Source: Planctomycetota bacterium | GTDB lineage: Bacteria; Planctomycetota; JAJSAM01; JAJVHW01 | Assembly: GCA_021414065.1 (NCBI GenBank) | Contig: JAIOPE010000015.1 | Span: forward strand, 24,140-88,139 | Reading direction: 5' to 3' | Length of the DNA stretch: 64,000 nucleotides | Shown here: one piece after another, positions 10,342-18,947 of the stretch | Numbering within the stretch: position 1 is the first letter of the stretch | Layout: every line of letters starts with the position of its first letter | Program-made: the position numbers and the translations under genes | The notes under the pieces: generated by a model | Database searches by the model: none | Told to the model about the DNA's origin: nothing | What the model saw: the letters and a program-made list of their open reading frames with translations, nothing else

Positions 10342-10431
10342 TCCTGGTCCCCGCCGAGTTCGGGACTTCCCCGGCCGCGCGTCGAGGACTGGCGAGTGTC
10401 CCGCGCCGCGCACCGTAGGATCGACGTTGTC

Positions 10432-10707
10432 ATGCCCGTCCCGCTCCACGTTCCAGAGGTGCTGCGTCGTTACACCGGCGACGCCGAAGTCGTTCCCGTG
10501 ACGGGCTCCACCGTGCGCGAAGCCCTCGCGTCGCTCTTCCTCGCGCATCCGGCGATGCGCGTCCGCACGCTCGGCCCGGACGGCCGGATCTGGCCCTATC
10601 TCGTGCTTTCGGTGAATGGCACCGAGGCGCCGCGCGACGGTGCGCTGGACGTGGCGCTGGCGGATGGCGACTCGCTTCGCCTCGTCGGAGCTGCGGAGGG
10701 CGGCTGA
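10432..10707 (+). CDS. MoaD/ThiS-like ubiquitin-fold sulfur carrier
   Basis: About 91 aa; YLVLSVNGTEAPRDGALDVALADGDSLRLVGAAEGG with C-terminal Gly-Gly; followed by moeA. Confidence 0.8.
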   Translation: MPVPLHVPEVLRRYTGDAEVVPVTGSTVREALASLFLAHPAMRVRTLGPDGRIWPYLVLSVNGTEAPRDGALDVALADGDSLRLVGAAEGG

Positions 10708-11966
10708 TGACCTCCGATCCACGCGACGTGCGTATGCGTGGCTTCCGCGAGCGGGTCAGCGTGGCCCGGGCGCTCGAGGTCGCTCTCGACGGACTGTCGC
10801 CACGTCACGCGGAAGACGTTCCGCTCGAGCGCGCCGCCGGGCGTGTCCTGGCGCGCGACGTCGTCAGCCAGGTGGATGTCCCGTCGTTCGACCGCTCGGC
10901 GATGGACGGGTACGCGGTGGACGCATCCGCCACGTTCGGCGCGACTCCCTACGACCCGGTGAAGCTGGGACTGAACGGCGAGTCGATGCCCGGGTGTGAC
11001 GTCTCGCGGGTGGAGGCGGGGCCCCTCCGCGCGGTGCGGATCATGACCGGCGCGCCGATGCCGCGCCTCGCCGACGCGGTCGTGCCCGCCGAGCAGGCCC
11101 GCGAGAGCGGGAACGACGTGTTCATCGACACGCCGGTGACGCCGTGGAAGAACGTGGGCCGTCGCGGGGAAGACGTGCGCGCAGGGATCGCCGTGATGAA
11201 CGCAGGTCGTCGCCTCCGGCCGCAGGATCTCGGACTGCTCGCGAGCATCGGATTCGGCGTGGCGCCCGTGGTCGCGTCGCCGCGGGTGCGCATCCTGGTT
11301 TCCGGCAACGAACTCGTCGCGCCCGGAGAGCGTCCGCAGGGCTCGCAGATCGTGGACAGCAACACGCCGATGCTGCGGGCGCTCGTCGAGTGCGACGGCG
11401 GCACGGTCGAGGCCGCGCTGCGACTCCGAGACGACGCCGATGCGATCCGCGACGCGATCACCGCGCCCGGCGCGGACGTGATCGTCGCCGCGGGCGGGAC
11501 TTCCGTCGGGCGCGAGGACCACCTCCCGAACCTCGTGCGCGAAGTGGGACGACTCGACGTCCACGGCGTCGCGATGCGTCCGTCGTCGCCGACGGGCATC
11601 GGCACGGTCGGGCGCACGCGCATCTTCCTGCTCCCCGGGAACCCGGTGTCGTGTCTCGCCGCCTACGACTTCTTCGCGGGGCCGGCCATCCGGCGGCTGG
11701 CGGGGATGCCGGTGGCGTGGCCCTATCCGTCGCGTCGCGTCCGTCTCGCCGGTCCGCTCTCGTCGCAGATCGGCCGCACCGATTACTGCCGCGTCACGGT
11801 CGGCCCGGGCGGCGCCTCACCCCTCGCCGTCGCAGGCGCGTCGGTGCTGTCGTCCACGACGCGCGCCGCCGGCTTCGTCGTGGTCCCCGCCGGGTCGGAG
11901 GGCTACGCGGCGGGAACCGAAGTCGAAGTGTTCTTCTACGACCCACTCGCGGAGCGCGACGCGTGA
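10707..11966 (+). CDS. moeA: Molybdopterin molybdenum/tungsten-transferase MoeA
   Basis: FDRSAMDGYAV, GEDVRAG, RILVSGNELVAPGE, IVDSNTPML, AAGGTSVGREDHL, FLLPGNPVSCLAAYDFF. Confidence 0.93.
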   Translation: MTSDPRDVRMRGFRERVSVARALEVALDGLSPRHAEDVPLERAAGRVLARDVVSQVDVPSFDRSAMDGYAVDASATFGATPYDPVKLGLNGESMPGCDVSRVEAGPLRAVRIMTGAPMPRLADAVVPAEQARESGNDVFIDTPVTPWKNVGRRGEDVRAGIAVMNAGRRLRPQDLGLLASIGFGVAPVVASPRVRILVSGNELVAPGERPQGSQIVDSNTPMLRALVECDGGTVEAALRLRDDADAIRDAITAPGADVIVAAGGTSVGREDHLPNLVREVGRLDVHGVAMRPSSPTGIGTVGRTRIFLLPGNPVSCLAAYDFFAGPAIRRLAGMPVAWPYPSRRVRLAGPLSSQIGRTDYCRVTVGPGGASPLAVAGASVLSSTTRAAGFVVVPAGSEGYAAGTEVEVFFYDPLAERDA

Positions 11967-13945
11967 GGCAGGAGCAGTTCCTCGACGTGGTGGACGAGCG
12001 TACGGCCCGATCCCGGTTCGAAGCAGCGTGCATACACGTCGTGCCGCGCGTCGAGTCAGTGGCGCTCGCAGCGGCCCTCGGACGCGTGCTCGCGGCCGAC
12101 GTTCGATCCGGCGTGGACGTGCCTGCGTTCGACCGGAGCGACGTGGATGGCTTCGCCGTGCGCGCGTCCGACACATTCGGCGCCGAGGAACTCGCTCCGG
12201 TCCGGCTCGCGCTGTCGCCGGTCCGACTCGCCGCCGGGTCCGCGCCGCCCACGGGGTTCACCGTTCCTGCGCGAACCGCTGTGCCGGTGGCGACCGGCGG
12301 CGTGCTGCCGCGCGGAGCCGACGCGGTGGTGATGATCGAGTACACGCGGCCGGATGCGTCCGGTCACGACGACGTCGTGTTCCTCGTCCACGCAGTGGCC
12401 CCTGGTGCCCACGTGAGCTTCGCGGGCAGCGATCTCGGTCGCGGCGAGATCGTGCTGCGGCGCGGCACGCTCCTCACGTCGCGGGAGACCGGGATGCTCG
12501 CTGCGATCGGCGCGGCGAGCGTGGAGGTGTTCGCCAGGCCACGCGTGGCGATCCTCTCGACGGGCGACGAGATCCGGGCACCGGGTGCGTCGCTCGAGCC
12601 GGGCCAGATCTACGACTCCAATCAGCGGATACTCGCCGACGCGGTGACGGAAGCCGGCGGAGTCGCGATCGAGTGCGGTATCCGCCCCGACGACGCGGCG
12701 CTCCTCGCCGCCGACGTGCGGGCGCTGGTCGTGCGGTCGGGAGTCGGCGCGGGCGCAGATGCAGATGCCGACGCAGACGTGATCCTGCTCTCCGGCGGCA
12801 CGTCGAAGGGTGCGGGCGACCTGAACTACCGCGTGGTTGCCGAGCTCGCCGCCGAGATCGCAGGGTCGCCTGGGATCGTGGTGCACGGCGTCGCGCTCAA
12901 GCCGGGCAAGCCCATCTGCATGGCGGTCGTCGGACGTGTTCCGATCGTGATCCTGCCGGGCTTCCCGACGTCGGCCATCTTCACGTTCCACGAGTTCGTG
13001 GCGCCCATGCTGCGACGTCTCGGCGGCCGCGCGGACGACACCGAGTCCACGGTCGCCGCGGTGGCGCCGCTCCGCATGACTTCGGCGGTGGGCCGCACGG
13101 ACTACCAACTCGTCAACCTCGTGCCCGGCGCGAGGGGGCTTGCCGCGTACCCGATCGGCGCTGGGTCGGGGAGCGTGTCCGCGTTCTCGCGGGCCGACGG
13201 CTTCGTGCGCATTCCCCAGGACGCAGAGTACGTCGCCGAGGGCACAGCGCTCACGGTGCGACTTCTCGGTCGCGGCGTGCGCCCGGCGGATCTGGTGTCG
13301 ATCGGCAGCCACTGCGTCGGTTTGGACCGACTGCTCGGACTCGTGGCCGCACGCGGGTTCGTCGTGAAGGCGATCTCCGTCGGTTCTCAGGGAGGCCTGA
13401 ACGCTCTGGCCCGCGGCGAAGGTGACGTCGCCGGCACGCATCTGCTCGACGCCGCGACCGGGGTCTACAACGTCGCTTTCCTGCCGCCGGGCGTGCGCCT
13501 TGTGAAGGGCTGGTCGCGGCGCCAGGGCCTCGTGTTCCGGCGCGGCGATCCTCGATTCGAGGGGTGCGCGCTGGATGCGTTCGTCGCGGCGGCGAAGCGC
13601 GACGGCGTTCGAATGGTGAACCGCAACGCGGGCAGTGGCACGCGGATGCTCATCGACGGCCTGCTCGGCGGCGCGCGACCGGACGGCCATCTGCACCAGG
13701 CGCGGAGTCATCACGCCGTTGCTGCTGCGGTGGCGCAGGGCCGTGCCGACTGGGGAATGACGCTCGACGTGCTCGCGGCGTCGCACGGGCTCGGGTTCGT
13801 CTTCGTGCGCGAAGAGGAGTACGACCTCGCGGTGCCGGAGGCGCGGTGGGATCGTCCGGCGGTCGTCGCGTTGCGGGAAGCTCTCGCGTCGAACGCCGGG
13901 GCCGCTGAACTCTCAGCCGCCGGTTTCGTTCGCAGGATCACATGA
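11963..13945 (+). CDS. MoeA fused to C-terminal periplasmic-binding-protein-like domain
   Basis: GTG start overlapping moeA stop (GTGA); second MoeA (FDRSDVDGFAV, LSTGDEIRAPG, SGGTSKGAGDLNYRV, GVALKPGKPI, ILPGFPTSA) followed by PBP-like segment VKAISVGSQGGLNALARGEGDVAGTHLLD...MVNRNAGSGTRMLID. Confidence 0.9.
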   Translation: MRQEQFLDVVDERTARSRFEAACIHVVPRVESVALAAALGRVLAADVRSGVDVPAFDRSDVDGFAVRASDTFGAEELAPVRLALSPVRLAAGSAPPTGFTVPARTAVPVATGGVLPRGADAVVMIEYTRPDASGHDDVVFLVHAVAPGAHVSFAGSDLGRGEIVLRRGTLLTSRETGMLAAIGAASVEVFARPRVAILSTGDEIRAPGASLEPGQIYDSNQRILADAVTEAGGVAIECGIRPDDAALLAADVRALVVRSGVGAGADADADADVILLSGGTSKGAGDLNYRVVAELAAEIAGSPGIVVHGVALKPGKPICMAVVGRVPIVILPGFPTSAIFTFHEFVAPMLRRLGGRADDTESTVAAVAPLRMTSAVGRTDYQLVNLVPGARGLAAYPIGAGSGSVSAFSRADGFVRIPQDAEYVAEGTALTVRLLGRGVRPADLVSIGSHCVGLDRLLGLVAARGFVVKAISVGSQGGLNALARGEGDVAGTHLLDAATGVYNVAFLPPGVRLVKGWSRRQGLVFRRGDPRFEGCALDAFVAAAKRDGVRMVNRNAGSGTRMLIDGLLGGARPDGHLHQARSHHAVAAAVAQGRADWGMTLDVLAASHGLGFVFVREEEYDLAVPEARWDRPAVVALREALASNAGAAELSAAGFVRRIT

Positions 13946-16290
13946 TCGAGGGGGACGACACGATCGGGCGAGGGCCGGCGGCGGCGGCGCCGACACGCGG
14001 ATCGGGGTTCGGCCTGTTCCTCGCGTTCGCTGTCGTCGTCGGGGCGTACCTCGCATCGCTCGTCGCGACGCGGCCGATCGCGGCGCTCGGCATCGACGCC
14101 CCGACCGAGGCGTTCTCGGCCGCGCGTGGCGAGGCGGTTCTCCGGGATCTGCTCAGCGAAGGAGTGCCGCACCCCGTCGGGAGCGAGGCGAACCGCGTCG
14201 TGCGCGACCGGATCGTTGCGCAGCTTCGGGGGATCGGACTTGCGCCGACGGTGGAACGTCACTTCGTCGTCGCGCCGAACGAGAACGTGAGCGCGTGGGT
14301 CGAGAACGTCGTCGCGCGCATCCCGGGCGCGGAGCCCGGGCCGGCGATCGTGCTCGCGGCGCACTACGACTCGGTTCCCGCTGGTCCCGGTGCGTCCGAC
14401 GACGGCATCGGTGTCGCGACCGTGATCGAGTCCGCGCGTGCGATCCGCGCCGGGTCCGCGCTCCGTCGCGACGTGCTCCTGCTCATCACCGACGGCGAGG
14501 AGGCGGGCCTTCTCGGCGCCAGGGGGCACGTCAAGGCACACGGCGTGGACGACATCGCGGCGGTCGTGAACATCGAGGCGCGTGGAACGTCGGGGCCGAG
14601 CTTGATGTTCGAGACCGGTCCGGGCACGGCCGCGACGGTTCCCGCTTGGACGGGCGGCGCACGTCGCGTGCTCTCGTCGTCGCTCTTCGCATCCGTCTAT
14701 CGGCGGATGCCGAACGACACGGACCTGACCGTGTTCCGTCGGCTCGACGTCCCGGGGCTGAACTTCGCGTGCGTCGGTCGCGTGCAGCACTACCACACGC
14801 CGCTCGACTCGGTCGCGAACGTGGACCTGCGGACGTTGCAGCATCATGGCGACAACGCGCTGGCTGCGGTGCGCGGACTTGCGGCGGCCGAGTTGGCGTC
14901 GGTTCCGGCCGTGGACGCCCGCGAGGTCTCGTGGTTCGACGTGCTCGGGCTCGCGACGGTGCGCTGGCCGATCGCCTGGACGTTGCCGCTGGCGCTGGCG
15001 GCGTTCCTCTCCGTGATGCTTGGGATCGCTGCCCGCGTGCGTCGCGGGGAGCTTCGCGGTGCAGTGATCACATGGGGTTTGACGGCCGCGCTCGCGACCC
15101 TCGCGGCGACGACGGGGCTCGTCGCCGGACTCGGCTGGGCGTTCCACGCGACGTCCGCGGTGCCGGGCGCGTTCGTCGCGTCGTCGAGTGGGCCCCTCGC
15201 TGCGGCCGCGGGCGCCGGACTCCTCGTGGTCGGCGCGGTCGGCGTGCTCTCGGCGCGCCGTGCCGGGGCGCTCGGGCTCTGGTCGGGCGCGTGGTTTTTG
15301 ATCGGCGGGGGTGGGGTCGCGGTTGCGCTGCTCCTGCCGGAGGCTGCGTGGCTCCTGCTCGTTCCGGCTTTCGCGGCGGGTGCGACGGGCGCGTTGCTGG
15401 CGTTCCGTCCGCGCGCTCCCGCCGGGATGCCGGGAACCAGTGATCCCGGGGTCCACGCAGCCACGATCGTCCCGCTGGCGGTTGGGTGCGTCCTCTGGTT
15501 CCCGTTCGTGCCGCTCGTCACGGATGCCCTCGGTCTCGGGTGGCTCGCGGTTCCAGCGATTCCGTACGTACTCGCGTCGGTCGTGCTCCTGCCCGCAGTC
15601 GCGGCCGGCGGTGGTCGGCGGTGGATGATCGCCGCCGCCGGCCTGGTGCTCACGGCCAGCGGGGTCGTCGCCACGTTCGTCGCGGCGCCCTGGACTCCAG
15701 AGCTTCCTCGGCGGATGAACGTCGCGTGGTCGCGCGACGCCGCGGATCACCACGCGCATTGGATCGTCCGGCTGGACGGACCGATGCCGCCGGCGATGCT
15801 CGCCGCACATGCGTTCGAGGACGAGACTGCGCGGATCGTCCCCTATGAGAACGTGCGTGGGTGGGCCGCGGAGGCTCCGTTCGTGGATCTGCCCGGGCCG
15901 GCGCTCGACGACCTCCAGATTCGCGCAGTCGCCCAGAGCCGCCGCGTTCGGTTCCGTCTGACGTCCCGCCGGGGTGCGCCTGTCACGACGCTTGCGATCG
16001 ATCCGAAGGCGCGCATTCGGCGGGTGACCATCGGAGGCACGGTGGTTCCCCCCGAGTCGATCCGCGTCGGCACCGACGGTCCGTTCGTGATCCACTGCCT
16101 GACCACGCCGCCCGAGGGTGTCGAGATCGACATCGACATCGCCGACGAGAGGCCGCTCGATCTGTACGTCTCGGACCAGTCGTCCGGCCTGCCGCGCGGG
16201 GCCGACGAGATCCTGCGCTCGCGTCCGTCCGATGCCGCACCGCACCAGGACGGCGACGTCACGATCGTCCACCGGAAGCTCCGTCTGTAG
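13942..16290 (+). CDS. M28-family metallopeptidase with multipass membrane region
   Basis: ATGA overlap; VLAAHYDSVPAGPGASDDGIGVATVIE, LITDGEEAGLLGARG, VVNIEARGTSGPSLMFETGPG; several hydrophobic helices after ~aa 340. Confidence 0.85.
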   Translation: MIEGDDTIGRGPAAAAPTRGSGFGLFLAFAVVVGAYLASLVATRPIAALGIDAPTEAFSAARGEAVLRDLLSEGVPHPVGSEANRVVRDRIVAQLRGIGLAPTVERHFVVAPNENVSAWVENVVARIPGAEPGPAIVLAAHYDSVPAGPGASDDGIGVATVIESARAIRAGSALRRDVLLLITDGEEAGLLGARGHVKAHGVDDIAAVVNIEARGTSGPSLMFETGPGTAATVPAWTGGARRVLSSSLFASVYRRMPNDTDLTVFRRLDVPGLNFACVGRVQHYHTPLDSVANVDLRTLQHHGDNALAAVRGLAAAELASVPAVDAREVSWFDVLGLATVRWPIAWTLPLALAAFLSVMLGIAARVRRGELRGAVITWGLTAALATLAATTGLVAGLGWAFHATSAVPGAFVASSSGPLAAAAGAGLLVVGAVGVLSARRAGALGLWSGAWFLIGGGGVAVALLLPEAAWLLLVPAFAAGATGALLAFRPRAPAGMPGTSDPGVHAATIVPLAVGCVLWFPFVPLVTDALGLGWLAVPAIPYVLASVVLLPAVAAGGGRRWMIAAAGLVLTASGVVATFVAAPWTPELPRRMNVAWSRDAADHHAHWIVRLDGPMPPAMLAAHAFEDETARIVPYENVRGWAAEAPFVDLPGPALDDLQIRAVAQSRRVRFRLTSRRGAPVTTLAIDPKARIRRVTIGGTVVPPESIRVGTDGPFVIHCLTTPPEGVEIDIDIADERPLDLYVSDQSSGLPRGADEILRSRPSDAAPHQDGDVTIVHRKLRL

Positions 16291-16337
16291 TCGGCCGTCT
16301 CTACAGAGCGATCAGCGACCGTTCCGATCTAGACTGC

Positions 16338-16913
16338 ATGGCCGACGCAGCGCTCTCCAACCACCGCATGGATGCCACGCGCATGACCAAGCTCTCGCCG
16401 ACCTCGCGCAAGTTCATCCGCGACTGGGGCGAACTCGCCGACCGCTGGGGCGTCGATCGCACCACGGCCGAGGTGCACGCACTGCTGTACGTCTCGAAGG
16501 TGCCGATGGACATCGGTGCGATCGCCGATGCGCTCGCCAAGGGGGCCGACGACACCCAGGTCGGGCTCGACGCGCTTCGCGCGATGGGTGTGGTGCAACT
16601 CGCCGCGCGGAACGCCGGATCGCTCCGCTACGAGTGCCTGCCCGACGTCTGGGAGATGTTCCGCGCCATCTTGGAGGAACGCCGCCGCCGCGAGGTCGAA
16701 CCCGCCGTCGCGACGCTGCGAGACGCGCTCCTTCGCGCCGACAACGATCCCGAGTGCGACGAGCACACACGCCGTCGCCTTGAGGACATGCAGTTGTTCC
16801 TGCGCGACTCGCTCGGCCTCTGCAAGCAGTTCTCGTCGATGCCCGGCCCGGAGGTCCGCCGCCTGCTCAAGATGGGCGGCAAGATCCGCAAGGCTCTCGG
16901 CCTCGCTGATTGA
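16338..16913 (+). CDS. GbsR/MarR-family-like transcriptional regulator
   Basis: SRKFIRDWGELADRWGVDRTTAEVHALLYVSKVPMDIGAIADAL winged-HTH-like region; start could also be ATG 16368 or 16383. Confidence 0.7.
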   Translation: MADAALSNHRMDATRMTKLSPTSRKFIRDWGELADRWGVDRTTAEVHALLYVSKVPMDIGAIADALAKGADDTQVGLDALRAMGVVQLAARNAGSLRYECLPDVWEMFRAILEERRRREVEPAVATLRDALLRADNDPECDEHTRRRLEDMQLFLRDSLGLCKQFSSMPGPEVRRLLKMGGKIRKALGLAD

Positions 16914-16955
16914 CGCGATCGGTCAGATCGCGAGCCTTCCACTTGACGCGTTGGC

Positions 16956-18830
16956 TCAGATCGCGAGCCCTTCCTCCGCCGCCATCCGGTCGAACGCCGC
17001 GACCACGCGGTCGCGCAGCGCGCCGAAGAACTCCTTCGTGTTGAAGTACGGAAGCTCCGTCGCCGGGTGCGGCAGATGGACGTCGTCGGGCATCGCGTAG
17101 TCGGTCGCGACGTATCCCTGGCGGCGCTCGATGCGCCAGCCGCGCAGGTGCGTGCGCCGCACGACGCGCTGGAGTTCCTCGGCGGTGACTGCGAGCCCCG
17201 TCAACCCGCGGATGCCCTCGATCACGACGTCGTCCTTCAATCCGCAGAACTTGCAGATGCCGAGCACGTCGTCGCGCAGCATCGTGGGCCCGCGGCGCGT
17301 GATCGCGTCCACCCAGTAGTCCATGCCCGTCTCCTTCTCGTAGACGAGCAGCAGGTACGTGCGCATCGACATGTGGCCGCCCGCGAGGGCGAACGGGTAT
17401 CCGGGGTTCGTCTGCGGCAGATACGCGGGATACTCCATTCCCTTGCTCTGCATCGCGTAGGCGGCTTCGCCGGTGGCGACTGCCAGACGCTTCGTCCCCT
17501 GCCCGAGCTCCGGCAGCCGGCCCTCCGCGATCGCGATGATCGCGTGCTCCGCTGCGGCGACGTCGCCGTAGGCGAGTCCGCCCGCGACCGTGCGCCCCGC
17601 GGCAGCGTTGCGACGGTTGAACTCCATCGCGTATGAGAGCGTCACGCCGCAACTGATCGAGTCCATGCCCATCTCGTCCACGAGTTCGACGAGATCGCAG
17701 GCGGGGTCGATGTCGAACACGCCGATGTTTGACGCGAGCAGGTTGAGCGGTTCGTAGTCGAGCTTCGCGCGGTAGCGGCCGGGCTTGCCGTCGGGTTTCT
17801 TGTCGTAGACGTTCTTGTGGCAGCGGATGCCGCAGCGGTAGCACGCTTCGTCCTTCACGACGTGGTCGCCCTTCTCGACTTCGGGCCGCCACAGCGGCTT
17901 CGACACCTCGGTGCCGGTGGGCATGAAGTTGAACTCGGGCACGGCGTGGATGGGGCCGAGCGCCTCGTAGTTCGCCCACGTACCGCCGCCGCCGCCGGTC
18001 TTCTTCTCGCGGAACCGGGCGCTGCCCGTGCCGCGCGCGACCTCGGTGTTGATGGTCTTCAGCGCGGCCGGTTGCGACTGCGCGGGCGGGTCCTTCACGT
18101 CGCACGCGATCGCCACGAGGTGCTTCGAACCCATCACGCCGCCGATGCCGCCGCGCCCGCACCAGCGGGGCTTCGGGTCGCCCGAGGCGAACTGGTTCTC
18201 CGACGACAACGCGATCGCGGCGTACCGGACGGCGTCCCAGTGGTCGCCGGCGGGGCCCGTCACGGCGAAGTGCGCCTCGGGGAAGCGGCGGTGGAGCGTC
18301 TGGATGCGGTCGTTCACGCGGCGCCCGACGAGGTCCGCGCCGTCTTCGAAGAGGAACGTCGCGGGGCCCGTGGCCGCGTCAACTGCGTCGCCGGCGTTCT
18401 CGCCGCTGTTGCGCACGATCCGCAGCAGCGTCGGCCGGTCCGCACGACCCGTGAAGACGATCTCGTCGATCCCGAGGTGCCGCAACTTCGTCCCGAACTT
18501 GCACGACCCCGCGGTCCACATCGCCGACGGCTTCCCGGCGTCCGACGACTTGAGCGGCGAGTAGGCGTGGAAGAACGTCCGCAGGCCCGTCATGAACTGC
18601 GTCCCGGAGAGCAGTCCGAGGTTCAGGATCAGCGTGGCGCGCGGGTCGTACGCGTCGTCCACCGGCCGCCCCTCAAGCAGTTTCATCGCCCGCGCGATCC
18701 CGCCGAGCGCGTCCTCGAGGTCCTCGCACGGAGCCGACTCGAAGCGCACCGTGCGCGTCGTGAGATCGACGTGATAGCGGCTCACTCGGAAGTCGGTTGC
18801 GGTGCGCGACGGGGCGGCGGTCGAGGTCAT
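16956..18830 (-). CDS. Aldehyde:ferredoxin oxidoreductase family tungstopterin enzyme
   Basis: GRGGIGGVMGSK, 4Fe-4S motif CYRCGIRC plus distal GICKFCG, DEMGMDSISCG, KGMEYPAYLPQTNPGYP. Confidence 0.92.
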   Translation of the reverse strand: MTSTAAPSRTATDFRVSRYHVDLTTRTVRFESAPCEDLEDALGGIARAMKLLEGRPVDDAYDPRATLILNLGLLSGTQFMTGLRTFFHAYSPLKSSDAGKPSAMWTAGSCKFGTKLRHLGIDEIVFTGRADRPTLLRIVRNSGENAGDAVDAATGPATFLFEDGADLVGRRVNDRIQTLHRRFPEAHFAVTGPAGDHWDAVRYAAIALSSENQFASGDPKPRWCGRGGIGGVMGSKHLVAIACDVKDPPAQSQPAALKTINTEVARGTGSARFREKKTGGGGGTWANYEALGPIHAVPEFNFMPTGTEVSKPLWRPEVEKGDHVVKDEACYRCGIRCHKNVYDKKPDGKPGRYRAKLDYEPLNLLASNIGVFDIDPACDLVELVDEMGMDSISCGVTLSYAMEFNRRNAAAGRTVAGGLAYGDVAAAEHAIIAIAEGRLPELGQGTKRLAVATGEAAYAMQSKGMEYPAYLPQTNPGYPFALAGGHMSMRTYLLLVYEKETGMDYWVDAITRRGPTMLRDDVLGICKFCGLKDDVVIEGIRGLTGLAVTAEELQRVVRRTHLRGWRIERRQGYVATDYAMPDDVHLPHPATELPYFNTKEFFGALRDRVVAAFDRMAAEEGLAI

Positions 18831-18947
18831 CGGGGGTCCTCCGCGGCGCAGTGTACCGGAGGGACCTGAGTCTCCTGCATGCCAGCGTTCACGGTCTCAC
18901 CGACCCGCGGCCGCCCGCGGCGGCTACGATGTGGCGAGGGAGACTTC

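Noticed and set aside
13711-16272. 853-aa minus-strand ORF antisense to the M28 peptidase
   Set aside because: Low-complexity Arg-rich product, no motif, sense strand strongly supported.
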